Below the pieces are notes generated by a model that did not search any database, was not told where the DNA came from, and saw only the letters and a program-made list of their open reading frames with translations. From DASQEH01 sp035633755 (GTDB taxonomy: Bacteria; Actinomycetota; Actinomycetes; Propionibacteriales; Nocardioidaceae), in the NCBI GenBank assembly GCA_035633755.1, contig DASQEH010000121.1, positions 1 to 42,425 on the forward strand: a stretch of DNA of 42,425 nucleotides, given 5' to 3'. The translations under genes were made by a program, and so were the position numbers. How positions within the stretch are numbered: position 1 is the stretch's first letter; each line of letters starts with the position of its first letter. Of the stretch, positions 1-8,184 are shown piece after piece.

Positions 1-2237
1 TGGACAGCGGGGAGGTACACCTGCGGCCTGCCCTCGACGTGGAGCTGGGGGAGGCGCCGGCCCTGCCAGGCCGGGATCCACCAGTTCGCGCGCCCGAGCA
101 GGTGCATCACCGAAGGCACGAGCAGCATTCGGACGACGGTCGCGTCGATGAGGATCGCGGCGGCCATTCCGACCCCGATGACCTTGAGGATGATGTCGGG
201 GCTCGGCACGAAGGCGGCGAAGACGGCGATCATGATGGCGGCGGCTGCGGTGATCACCCGTCCGGTCCCGGCGAGCCCTTCCAGGATCGCCCGGTGGTTG
301 TCCCCCGTCCGTAGCCAGGACTCGCGCATGCGGCTGACAAGGAAAACCTCGTAGTCCATGGAGAGCCCGAACAGAACGGCGAACATCAAGACCGGCACGA
401 ACGCCGGGAGCGGCGTCTCGGCGTCGATGCCGATGAGCCGACCCGCCCAGCCGCCTTCGAGGACCAGCGCCACCACTCCGTACGCCGCCGCAACGGACAG
501 CATGTTCATCGCGGCCGCCTTGACCGCTACCGCGACGCTGCGGAACGCGGCGAGCAGCAGCAGCATCGACAAGACGACCACGCCGCCGATCAGCAGCGGG
601 AGTCGCTTGGCGATGTTCGCGGTGCTGTCGATGGACGTCGCGGCGACTCCGCCGACGTGGACGTCGACCCCGGTGCCGGCGGTGGTGGAAGGCAGTACCG
701 TGTCGCGCAGCTCAGTGACGAGGTCTTCGGTCCGCGGGTCCTGGGGTCCCGTGGTGGGGATGACGGTGAGCACTGCGGTGTCACCCGTGGGGTTCACAGT
801 GGGCGGGGTCACCGCCGCAACGCCGGTGGTGGAGCCAAGTTCCGCCGCGACCTGGTCGAGGGCTGCAATGTCGCCGGAACTGGACAGCTCGGCCACGAGG
901 AGGAGCGGTCCGTTCGAGCCCGGCCCGAAGGCCTCGGCCTGCAAGTCGTATGCCTGCCGGGTCATGGTGTCCTCTCGGTTGTTGCCGGCGTCGGGGAAGC
1001 CGAAGCGAACTCCGAGGAACGGCGCGGCCAGCAGCAGCAGCACCGCGAGCCCCGTGATGGCGGCAACGACGCGGTTGCGCTCGATCAACCGGCTCCACCA
1101 CAACCAACCGCGGGAAGGCTCCACGTGTCCGCCGACCGCGACCTTGACCTGCTGGCGCCGGCCCATCGGCAGGCGAAGCCGGTCGACATGCCGGCCGAGG
1201 TAACCAAGCAGGGCTGGGAACAAGGTCACGCTGGCCGCCATCACGACGAGGACACCGACGATGGTGACAAGCGACGCTCCCCGCATGAATGACAGGCCCA
1301 TGGCGAACAAGCCCAGCATGCTGATGACGACGGTGGTGCCCGCTACGAGAACCGCGCGACCAGCGGTGTCGAGGGTGGCCACGGTGGCCGTCTCCTCGTC
1401 GAGGCCGGCAGCGCGCCACTCCCGGAAGCGCGTGACCATGAGCAGGACGTAGTCGATGCCGATGCCGATGCCCATCATGGTGGCCAACGAGGTCGACCAG
1501 TCGGGAGCGTCGACGAAGGAGATGAGGAGCGTGGTGAGAGTCGAGCTCACCGCGAGCCCGGCCACCGCGACAAGCAGCGGCAACCCAGCCGCCACAACCG
1601 ACCCGAAGGTCACCAGCAAGATGACCGCGGCCGCGGCAAGACCGATGGCCTCCGAACCGATCTCGCCCTGCTCGGCCTGCTGGATCGTCTGACCGCCCAG
1701 TGCCACCTCGAGGCCGGGACGTGCGGCGCCCTCGGCGATCTCGATCATCTTCTCGCTGTCAGTAATGGGGACGTCGACGGGGTTCGAGACGTCGAGGCGC
1801 ACTTGGGCCGACAACGTGCGACCGTCCGGTGAGATCGTCCCGGGCGTCTCATAGGGGTCGGCGACGGAGGCCACATGCGGCTGCTCGCCGAGCTCGGCCA
1901 AGAGGCCTCTCACGTCGGCTTGCGTCTGCGGGTCCTGCACGCCATCCGAAGCCTTGACCACGACGTCGACCGTGTCGCCCTGCTGCGCAGGGAATCGCTG
2001 CTCGAGCAGGGCCTGAGCGCGGCTGGAGTCCGAGCCCGGCGCGGAGTAGTCAGCCTTGAACTCCCCACCGAAGGCTGTTGCCAGCCCGATGGCGAGCAGC
2101 AGTCCTGCGAGCCATGCCAGCACCGTGCGTCCGCGCCGACGGTACGCCACAGCGGCCAGCCGCCCGAGCGGTCCGGGGGAAGCAGATTGGGGAGCGGTTG
2201 CGCTCGGGGGGATGGAGGAGACGGCGGTATGTCCCAT
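1..2237 (-). CDS. MMPL/RND-family transporter (C-terminus off the window)
   Basis: Proton-driven inner-membrane exporter of the MMPL (actinobacterial RND) family, probably moving a lipid or hydrophobic small molecule. About 745 codons are visible and the frame is still open at base 1. The start is ATG at 2237, with a weak GAGG upstream. The N-terminus has a cytoplasmic tail and one membrane helix, then a periplasmic loop of about 150 residues and a bundle of helices; this layout repeats once. Both family proton-relay motifs are visible: GIGIDYVLL in the first half and FGLSMDYEVFLVSR in the second. The reading ends with a WWIPAW...RLPQLHVEG tail, usual near the end of MMPL proteins, so little should be missing. 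It is divergent from the TetR gene at 2356, which is the likely repressor. Substrate unknown. Confidence 0.93.
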   Translation of the reverse strand, partial: MGHTAVSSIPPSATAPQSASPGPLGRLAAVAYRRRGRTVLAWLAGLLLAIGLATAFGGEFKADYSAPGSDSSRAQALLEQRFPAQQGDTVDVVVKASDGVQDPQTQADVRGLLAELGEQPHVASVADPYETPGTISPDGRTLSAQVRLDVSNPVDVPITDSEKMIEIAEGAARPGLEVALGGQTIQQAEQGEIGSEAIGLAAAAVILLVTFGSVVAAGLPLLVAVAGLAVSSTLTTLLISFVDAPDWSTSLATMMGIGIGIDYVLLMVTRFREWRAAGLDEETATVATLDTAGRAVLVAGTTVVISMLGLFAMGLSFMRGASLVTIVGVLVVMAASVTLFPALLGYLGRHVDRLRLPMGRRQQVKVAVGGHVEPSRGWLWWSRLIERNRVVAAITGLAVLLLLAAPFLGVRFGFPDAGNNREDTMTRQAYDLQAEAFGPGSNGPLLLVAELSSSGDIAALDQVAAELGSTTGVAAVTPPTVNPTGDTAVLTVIPTTGPQDPRTEDLVTELRDTVLPSTTAGTGVDVHVGGVAATSIDSTANIAKRLPLLIGGVVVLSMLLLLAAFRSVAVAVKAAAMNMLSVAAAYGVVALVLEGGWAGRLIGIDAETPLPAFVPVLMFAVLFGLSMDYEVFLVSRMRESWLRTGDNHRAILEGLAGTGRVITAAAAIMIAVFAAFVPSPDIILKVIGVGMAAAILIDATVVRMLLVPSVMHLLGRANWWIPAWQGRRLPQLHVEGRPQVYLPAV

Positions 2238-2268
2238 GATGACCTCGCGTGATGAGGGAGTAGAAACG

Positions 2269-2281
2269 TTACGACTCGTAA
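2269..2281. promoter_or_regulatory. 13-bp palindrome, candidate TetR operator 1
   Basis: TTACGA-C-TCGTAA is a perfect inverted repeat with a single central base. It lies in the 118-bp gap between the divergent MMPL and TetR genes, just beyond the predicted -10 of the MMPL promoter (2280-2285 on the minus strand). This is where a repressor would block transcription of the transporter. Operator role is inferred from position and symmetry. Confidence 0.55.
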
Positions 2282-2298
2282 TCAACACTATGTCACGT

Positions 2299-2311
2299 CG
2301 CTTGTCAAGCG
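2299..2311. promoter_or_regulatory. 13-bp palindrome over both -35 elements, candidate TetR operator 2
   Basis: CGCTTG-T-CAAGCG is perfect. Its core supplies a -35 on both strands. On the minus strand TTGACA (2308-2303) is followed after 17 bp by TTGATT, serving the MMPL gene. On the plus strand TTGTCA (2302-2307) is followed after 17 bp by GATGCT, serving the TetR gene. A protein bound here would repress both directions at once. Its arms differ from those of the palindrome at 2269, so one of the two may bind another factor. Confidence 0.5.
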
Positions 2312-2355
2312 GCATAACGTGTGTGATGCTAAATAACGCAACTGAAGGAGTGTCC

Positions 2356-3126
2356 ATGGCCGTCGAACCAGTCACCACCAGCCGCCGGGAGCGGGTCCGA
2401 GCGGCGACGATCGATGAGATCAAGCAGACCGCGCTCGACCTCATGCGCGAGCAGGAAACCACAGACATCCGCTTCACCGACATCGCGCGTGGCATGGGCA
2501 TGACCGCGCCGGCGCTCTATCGGTACTTCGGGGACCGCAACGAACTGCTCACGCACCTGATCACCGACGCCTTCGCTGACCTCGGCGCCTGCATCGCAGC
2601 CGCCCGAGAAGCCGTCCCGGCAGACGACATCGGAGGGCGGTGGGTGGCATCGGCCTCGGCGTACCGCGACTGGGCCCGCAGCCGGCCGCAGCAGTTCGCC
2701 CTCGTCCTCGGTATGCCCGTTCCCGGCTACGCGGCACCCGACGAGGGGCCCACGACGCAGGCGGCGAAGCAAGCGATGCACGAGTTGGAGGAGCTGTTCA
2801 TCAGTGCCGCCACGTCCGGACGCCTGGGAGCACCTCTGGTTCGCCACGCCAGCGCCGCCATGGCAGTGTGCGCCGAGGACAAGCACCCCCAGCTCGAAGG
2901 AGTCGTGCCCCCCGAGACGTTCCAGGCCATGCTGCAGGCCTGGGCCTCGCTGCACGGCGTCACCAGCCTCGAGGCACACGGACATCTCGACTGGCTCCAG
3001 CCGGAAGCCCGAGACGCGCTGTTCCTGAGCCAGGTTGAGATGATCGCCACCGCGGCAGGTCTGCCCGCACCGAAGGCCGGGTACGGGCAGCCGTTACCGA
3101 AGGGCGACGGTTCTACGGACGCCTAA
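2356..3126 (+). CDS. TetR/AcrR-family transcriptional regulator (WHG-type C-terminus)
   Basis: One-component repressor of 256 residues. The start is ATG at 2356, chosen because GAAGGAG lies 5 bases upstream; the frame is open further upstream but runs across the promoter. The N-terminal helix-turn-helix (about residues 20-65) contains TDIARGMGMTAPALYRYF, the classic TetR recognition-helix region. The C-terminal half carries WASLHGVTSLEAHGH, the tryptophan and His-Gly signature of the WHG ligand-binding domain. The last 20 residues are a disordered tail. It lies divergent from the MMPL exporter, the standard arrangement for a drug- or lipid-responsive repressor of its neighbour. It converges on the second MMPL gene with 21 bp between stops. 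Confidence 0.93.
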   Translation: MAVEPVTTSRRERVRAATIDEIKQTALDLMREQETTDIRFTDIARGMGMTAPALYRYFGDRNELLTHLITDAFADLGACIAAAREAVPADDIGGRWVASASAYRDWARSRPQQFALVLGMPVPGYAAPDEGPTTQAAKQAMHELEELFISAATSGRLGAPLVRHASAAMAVCAEDKHPQLEGVVPPETFQAMLQAWASLHGVTSLEAHGHLDWLQPEARDALFLSQVEMIATAAGLPAPKAGYGQPLPKGDGSTDA

Positions 3127-3133
3127 TCGACAC

Positions 3134-3149
3134 GAGCCCCGCCTGGCTC
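3134..3149. terminator. Small hairpin between convergent genes
   Basis: GAGCC-CCGCCT-GGCTC forms a 5-bp GC stem across the gap between the TetR stop (3126) and the MMPL stop (3148). There is no T tract on either side, so it is at best a weak two-way terminator. Confidence 0.25.
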
Positions 3150-5370
3150 ACCGACGCGACGGCTCGACCGTCTTGGTCGGCGAAACTGTCGCCCCGTCAC
3201 TGAGCCCATGCCCGGTGACGGGTGAAACGGAGACAGCCTCGGCGCCGTGCACGTCTACCGCGGGAATCCAGCGTTCCAACCAGCCCGGAAGCTGCCAGGC
3301 ACGCTCCCCGAACCCGCTCAGCAGTGCCGGCACGAGGACCATGCGTACCAAGGTGACGTCGAGCAGGACCGCCAAGGACAGGCCGACACCGAAGAGCTTG
3401 GTAGTGACGTCGCTGCCCAGGATGAAGGCCCCGAAGACGGCGATCATGATCAACGCGGCGCTGGTGATCACGCGTGCGGTGGTACCGACTCCCTCGATGA
3501 TTGCCTGCCGGGCGTTGCGGCAGTCGAGGTAGTGCTCGTGTATCCGGCTGAGGAGGAACACCTCATAGTCCATCGAGAGACCGAACAGGATCGCGAACAT
3601 CAGCATTGGCGCGAGCGGCATGATGGGAACCGTCTCCTCGACCCCGATCAGGCTGGCTCCCCATCCCCACTGGAAGACCGCGACCACGACGCCATACGAG
3701 GCGCCGACGCTGAGCAGGTTGAGCACGGCAGCCTTCAGCGGGATGAGCAGGGACCTGAACACGACCGTGAGCAGGAGGAATGACAGGCCGATCACGGCGC
3801 CGAGGAACCACAGCATCCTGTCCGCAAGGCGCTGGGAGACATCGTCCTGGATCGCAGTCCCGCCGGTCACCATCGGCTCGACCGGGCTCTCGTCCACGGC
3901 TTGGGGTAGGACGTCATCGCGAAGCCGGTGCAGGAGGTCGGCCGTCTGCTCCTCCTGTGGTCCGGTGGTCGGGGTCACGTCGAACAGGGCCAGCGTTTCG
4001 TCCTCGTTCAGCACCGGTGGGCTCACCGACGCGACGCCCGGGTCGGCGGCCAAGGCATCCCCGACCGCGTCCAAGGTGGTCTCGGGCACCGGTGCGCTCT
4101 CTCCGTCAACGACCACCTGCATGGTGCCGTTCACTCCCGGTCCGTAGGCGTCGGCCAGCAAGTCGTAGGCCTTGCGGGTAGTGGTCGACGGACCGTCGTT
4201 ACCGGCATCGGCGAACCCCAGCCGCATGGAGAACACGGGTATCGCCAGGACCGCCAGCAGCAGTGCCGCGACCATGCCATAGGCCAGTGGCCGCGCCACC
4301 ACCCGTGTAGCCCAGCGGGACGCGAAAGAGTTCGGGTTGTATCCAGGTCGCTCTTTGACAAAAGGAACCCGCAGGCTGTTGACCCGACGGCCGACGACCC
4401 CCAGCAGCGCTGGGAGCAAGGTCAGGGCCGCGACCATCGTCACGGCGACCATCAACGCGGACGCCCAGCCCATCACCGCCAGCATCGGGATACCGGACAG
4501 CTGCATTCCGGCGATCGCGACCACGACGGTGACGCCCGCGAAGAGGACCGACAGGCCGGCGGTGGCGTTGGCCCGACCGACCGCGTCGGGGACGGACATG
4601 CCGGTGTCGAGGTTCTGGCGGTGCCGGGCCAAGATGAACAGTGCGTAGTCGATCCCGACGCCGAGGCCGAGCATCAGGCCGACGACGGTGGCGATCTGGG
4701 GAACGGACATCAGACCTGACAGGATGCCGATCGCGCTGCTGCCGATCAGGATGGCCGTCAGAGCTACCACGATGGGCAGGCTCATCGCCACCAGCGACCC
4801 GAAGGCGACCAGCAGCACCACCACGGCAGCGGCGATGCCGATCACCTCACTGCTCGGCTCAGCGTCGCCCTTCGCATATCCGAGGGAGCCGTCGTACTCG
4901 ACCTGGATCCCCGCATCCCGGGCCTGCTGTGTGGCCGCCTCGGCGGCGTCGAACTCCTCCGTTCCGATCTCCTGTGTGTCGTACCCCACGGTCGAGAACG
5001 CCGTCTGGCCGTCCTCGCTGAGGGTGGACGAAGCCCGGTCGAAGGGGTCGCTCGCCCCGATCACGTTCTCGCCGCGGGCCAGCTGGTCCACCGCCCGAGA
5101 CACGGCCGCCTTGGCCGCCGGCCCGGTCAGGCCGTCATCGGAGTGGAAGATGACGTTAGAGGTGTAGAGGGTCTCCTGGGGGAAGCGGTCCTCCAGAGCG
5201 TCCGCGGCCCGTTGCGATTCTGCGCCGGGCAGCTGGAAGTCCTCGTTCGACTCCCCGCCGTACGCGTTGTTGACCATCACCGTCGACACTGCGACGACGA
5301 TCCAGACTGCGAGCATGCGCCATGGATGCTGAGCGGCGAACCGCCCGAGGCGAAAGAGTATGCGCGACAC
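3148..5370 (-). CDS. MMPL/RND-family transporter
   Basis: Second MMPL exporter, 740 residues, complete. The start is GTG at 5370, with GGAGG seven bases upstream; upstream codons in frame are Ser/Pro/Thr/Ala-rich and look non-coding. It has the usual duplicated layout: helix at about residues 12-35, a periplasmic loop, then GLGVGIDYALFILARHR in the first half and FGLSMDYEVFLLSR in the second, each with the Asp-Tyr proton-relay pair. The tail after the last helix is hydrophilic. It lies 28 bp after the secreted AOC-barrel gene on the same strand, so it is probably the last gene of the run that begins with the ABC ATPase or further upstream. It resembles the transporter at 1-2237 but is clearly a diverged paralogue, not a recent copy. 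Confidence 0.94.
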   Translation of the reverse strand: MSRILFRLGRFAAQHPWRMLAVWIVVAVSTVMVNNAYGGESNEDFQLPGAESQRAADALEDRFPQETLYTSNVIFHSDDGLTGPAAKAAVSRAVDQLARGENVIGASDPFDRASSTLSEDGQTAFSTVGYDTQEIGTEEFDAAEAATQQARDAGIQVEYDGSLGYAKGDAEPSSEVIGIAAAVVVLLVAFGSLVAMSLPIVVALTAILIGSSAIGILSGLMSVPQIATVVGLMLGLGVGIDYALFILARHRQNLDTGMSVPDAVGRANATAGLSVLFAGVTVVVAIAGMQLSGIPMLAVMGWASALMVAVTMVAALTLLPALLGVVGRRVNSLRVPFVKERPGYNPNSFASRWATRVVARPLAYGMVAALLLAVLAIPVFSMRLGFADAGNDGPSTTTRKAYDLLADAYGPGVNGTMQVVVDGESAPVPETTLDAVGDALAADPGVASVSPPVLNEDETLALFDVTPTTGPQEEQTADLLHRLRDDVLPQAVDESPVEPMVTGGTAIQDDVSQRLADRMLWFLGAVIGLSFLLLTVVFRSLLIPLKAAVLNLLSVGASYGVVVAVFQWGWGASLIGVEETVPIMPLAPMLMFAILFGLSMDYEVFLLSRIHEHYLDCRNARQAIIEGVGTTARVITSAALIMIAVFGAFILGSDVTTKLFGVGLSLAVLLDVTLVRMVLVPALLSGFGERAWQLPGWLERWIPAVDVHGAEAVSVSPVTGHGLSDGATVSPTKTVEPSRR

Positions 5371-5398
5371 GATGTGCCTCCAAGGAGTTCGGGAGCTG

Positions 5399-5941
5399 TT
5401 ACGAGTTGTCGACCAAGGTGATGTCGAGGGAACCGGTCCCGTCGCTGTGCTCGACCAGGTCGAGGTAGCCCTCTGCGCCGACGAACCGGCCGGTCCCGCC
5501 GGTGACGGCCAGGTGCTTGGTGGGGGCGCTGCTGCTGAGGCCTTGAGCCGAGATCTGGCCGCGGCCATGGAGGCGGACAGTCATCGTGTAGACCAGCTGT
5601 ATCGCGGAGTCTGATACTCGCGTGATCAGCCCCGAACCGGCCTCGGTACCCACACGTTGCCCGGAGCGGTCGAGCAAGGTGTCGCTGAAGGTCACGTAGT
5701 CGCCTGGCCGGTAGTCGCCCTCCGCCCCAGCGGACGGTGGCACGTCAACGAGGTTGAACGGACTGAACCTGACCTCGAAGTGCAGCGTCCGGCGGGCCTC
5801 ACGTTCGCCCGACTGCGACCCGGTCGACGTATCGCCGGACGCAGCCGTCACGGGGAGGATGACGGCCGTCAGGGAGGCGGCGAGAGCCAATCGTCGCGTG
5901 CGTCGACGGTTCTGGGTCTTGACGGGATCGGTCGTGGTCAT
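5399..5941 (-). CDS. Secreted allene-oxide-cyclase/dirigent-barrel-like protein
   Basis: 180 residues, start ATG at 5941 with a GGAG upstream. The N-terminus is basic with arginine pairs (NRRRTRR), followed by LALAASLTAVILPVTAASG, which reads as a secretion signal, possibly Tat-type. The mature part is beta-rich with alternating hydrophobic residues: DYVTFSDTLLD, a central strand GLITRV, then AVTGGTGRFVGAEGYLDL and a closing strand. The GGTGxFxGAxG motif is typical of the AOC-barrel/dirigent fold. Bacterial AOC-barrel members are known as small cyclases or scaffold-like binding proteins; no catalytic residues can be assigned here. It is inserted between an ABC-2 permease and an MMPL exporter on the same strand, so it may act on, or bind, what they export. 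The link to the exporters is inferred from position only. Confidence 0.75.
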   Translation of the reverse strand: MTTTDPVKTQNRRRTRRLALAASLTAVILPVTAASGDTSTGSQSGEREARRTLHFEVRFSPFNLVDVPPSAGAEGDYRPGDYVTFSDTLLDRSGQRVGTEAGSGLITRVSDSAIQLVYTMTVRLHGRGQISAQGLSSSAPTKHLAVTGGTGRFVGAEGYLDLVEHSDGTGSLDITLVDNS

Positions 5942-6047
5942 GATTGCTCCGTTCTCAGGGGTGGAGTGGCCGAAGGGACCGGGTTGTCCCGCGGTCTGTG
6001 GCGGGGGGCCGTTGAGGAAGTCGTGCTCGTGCCTGCGATGTGCCTGG

Positions 6048-6902
6048 TCAGGCATCGCGACGCCTCAGGACCAGCGCCGCACCGGCGAGCATGAGCAGGG
6101 CGTAGCCAACGAACACGGCGAAGCCGGTCCAGGGCTCGAGCAGCGGTCCGGGTGCCAGCCGCATGACTGCTGATCCGGCGTTGCTGGGCAGATACGGACC
6201 GATGCGGTCGCCGGTCGAGGCCGGCAGCAGGATCTCGATGATCGGCAGCAGGTAGAACACGGCGAACAGCGCCATCAGCGCTCCGGCCGTGCTCCGCAAC
6301 AACCATCCGAAGCCGACCCCCATGACGCTGACGACAGCGAGGTACAACGCGGCACCGATCAGCGCACGAGGTACGCCAGGAGCCGTCCACGAGAGCGTGA
6401 TGTCGTCCCGTGCCAAGAGCCGCTGCGCAACGGTGAATGCCAGCAGCGTGGACACCATCGCTGTGGTGAAGACGGTGAGGGCCGCAACGACCGCCTTGGC
6501 GACGAGGACAGTGAGCCGGCGTGGCACGGCTGTGAACGTGAGGCGAATCGAGCCGGAGGAGTACTCGCCTGTCACGAGGAGCACTCCCAGCGCGCTGGCG
6601 AGCAACTCTGCGAAGCCGACGCCGGAAAGCGATCCGCCGAGAGCGTCCACCGTTCCGTTACGCGAGACGTCCTCAGCGACGACCTCCCCGATGGCCATGA
6701 AGACCCCGAGCCCGATGATGGCCAGAGCCACGGCGGCCAGCGCGTACCGGGTCGACCGCAGGCTGCGGAACTTGATCCACTCCGACCGGACGACTCGGCG
6801 CGAGGTGACTCCCGCGTTCGCCGTTGCGCGGCTGGTTGCCACCGACACCGACGCGGCTGGCGCCGGCGTCTGGTTCCGGGTCGTGTGCTGCGTGGTGGTC
6901 AT
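6048..6902 (-). CDS. ABC-2-type transporter permease
   Basis: 284-residue membrane component of an ABC exporter. After a Thr/Ala-rich cytoplasmic N-terminus (about 35 residues) comes SEWIKFRSLRSTRYAL, the amphipathic elbow typical of ABC-2 permeases. About six hydrophobic helices follow. The motif VTGEYSSGSIRLTFTAVPRR near residue 115 is the characteristic cytoplasmic loop of this group. The ATG at 6902 overlaps the stop of the ATPase gene by four bases, so the two are translationally coupled. Transported substrate cannot be told from sequence. Confidence 0.92.
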   Translation of the reverse strand: MTTTQHTTRNQTPAPAASVSVATSRATANAGVTSRRVVRSEWIKFRSLRSTRYALAAVALAIIGLGVFMAIGEVVAEDVSRNGTVDALGGSLSGVGFAELLASALGVLLVTGEYSSGSIRLTFTAVPRRLTVLVAKAVVAALTVFTTAMVSTLLAFTVAQRLLARDDITLSWTAPGVPRALIGAALYLAVVSVMGVGFGWLLRSTAGALMALFAVFYLLPIIEILLPASTGDRIGPYLPSNAGSAVMRLAPGPLLEPWTGFAVFVGYALLMLAGAALVLRRRDA

Positions 6903-7831
6903 GCCGCGGTCCTTCCTGTCGTCGCGCCGATGGAATCGGCGGCGTACTCCACGTGGTCGTGCGTCATTGCGAGGTAGGCCTCTTCGAGAGAGGGATGGAC
7001 GGGCGTGAGCTCCTCCAGCACCAATTGCTGGTGGGCGGCCATTCGTCCGATGTCGGCCGCGCTGGAGCCGGTCACCGCCAGCAGCCCAGGTTCCGGCGCC
7101 GTGACGTCTGCACCTGCGACGACGAGCAGCTGCGCCAACCGGTCGGCCTGCGGCGTGCGCACGCGGACGACCGGCGTTGCTGCGGCGGTCATCTCCGCCA
7201 TCGACACATCGGCGACGAGGCGCCCCCGGCCGAGGATGAGCAGACGGTCGGCGGTCAGCTCCATCTCGCTCATCAGATGCGACGAGACGAAGACCGTGCG
7301 GCCCGCGGCAGCAAGGCTTCGCAGCAGGCCGCGGATCCAGTGGATCCCTTCGGGGTCCAGGCCGTTCACGGGCTCGTCCAGCAGGACGACATCGGGGTCC
7401 CCGAGCAGAGCGGCGGCGATGCCCAGCCGCTGTGACATCCCCAAGGAGAAGCCCTTCGTACGCCTGCCCGCGACGTCGGACAGGCCCACCATGTCGAGCA
7501 CGTCAGATACGCGGGCTTTGCCGATGCCGTTGCTCGCGGCGAGGGCCAGCAGGTGGGAGTAGGCGCTGCGACCAGGATGGGACGCCTTGGCGTCCAGGAG
7601 CGCGCCGACCTCGGCCAGCGGCGCTCCCTGGTCGACGTAGCGGTTGCCGTTGACCAGGACCTCTCCGTCGGTCGGCCGGTCGAGGCCGACGATCATGCGC
7701 ATTGTGGTGGACTTGCCGGCTCCATTGGGACCAAGGAAGCCGGTCACCATCCCGGACCGGACGGTGAACGACAGGTCGTTCACGGCGGTCTTGTCGCCAT
7801 AGACCTTGGTCAGGCCGAATGCCTCGATCAT
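6899..7831 (-). CDS. ABC transporter ATP-binding protein
   Basis: 310 residues, start ATG at 7831 with GAGGAG upstream. The nucleotide-binding domain is complete: Walker A GPNGAGKST at residues 34-42, signature LGMSQ at 130-134, Walker B VVLLDEP at 148-154, followed by the D-loop and a switch histidine in SSHLMSEME. The C-terminal 80 residues form the extra domain common in ATPases paired with ABC-2 permeases. It drives the permease encoded directly downstream with a 4-base overlap. The signature reads LGMSQ rather than LSGGQ, which is usual in this subfamily. Confidence 0.95.
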   Translation of the reverse strand: MIEAFGLTKVYGDKTAVNDLSFTVRSGMVTGFLGPNGAGKSTTMRMIVGLDRPTDGEVLVNGNRYVDQGAPLAEVGALLDAKASHPGRSAYSHLLALAASNGIGKARVSDVLDMVGLSDVAGRRTKGFSLGMSQRLGIAAALLGDPDVVLLDEPVNGLDPEGIHWIRGLLRSLAAAGRTVFVSSHLMSEMELTADRLLILGRGRLVADVSMAEMTAAATPVVRVRTPQADRLAQLLVVAGADVTAPEPGLLAVTGSSAADIGRMAAHQQLVLEELTPVHPSLEEAYLAMTHDHVEYAADSIGATTGRTAA

Positions 7832-7856
7832 GTGCGGTCTCCTCGAGCGTGGGTTG

Positions 7857-8126
7857 TCAGTGGGTCGCTTCAGTGGGGTCGGCATCGTGCAGGTTCGCCT
7901 CTGGCGGATATCCGGCCTCCGTGAGGCGCGCCACGATCGCGGCGCCGTCGATGACGTCGCTGTCGAACGTGACGCACGCCCGGCCGGATCCAGCCTCGAT
8001 CTCGACCTTGGCAACGCCCTCCAGTCGGGTGAGCTCCTCGAGGACTGCTCGCCGGCAGCCGGCGCAGTGTGCGGTGGGTAGCGTCAGTTCGATGGACGCA
8101 TGGGACGACGGGTATTCCAAAGACAT
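7857..8126 (-). CDS. Small HMA (heavy-metal-associated) domain protein
   Basis: 89 residues, start ATG at 8126. No strong ribosome site is visible, so the start could lie elsewhere. The fold reads beta-alpha-beta-beta-alpha-beta: IELTLP, the metal loop AHCAGC with Cys21 and Cys24, helix RRAVLEELTRLEGV, strands AKVEIE and ACVTFD, helix AAIVARLTEAGY. This matches CopZ-type copper chaperones and the N-terminal domains of P1B ATPases, except that the loop lacks the usual Met before the first Cys pair position. A histidine/acidic tail follows. No copper ATPase is nearby; it lies 25 bp before the ABC ATPase on the same strand. A metal-sensing or metal-delivery role linked to that exporter is inference. 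Confidence 0.85.
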   Translation of the reverse strand: MSLEYPSSHASIELTLPTAHCAGCRRAVLEELTRLEGVAKVEIEAGSGRACVTFDSDVIDGAAIVARLTEAGYPPEANLHDADPTEATH

Positions 8127-8184
8127 GGCATCAGCGTGAACTGGCGCTGTTGCGGCTGAGTTGCGGTTCTGTTGGGCGATCGAG

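Noticed and set aside
2056..2355. Longer TetR reading from 2056
   Set aside because: It would overlap the divergent MMPL gene and the promoter; ATG at 2356 has a clear GAAGGAG.
3247..4719. Several long plus-strand frames opposite the second MMPL gene
   Set aside because: Typical antisense frames of a GC-rich gene, with Arg/Asp/His-rich composition and no recognisable motif.
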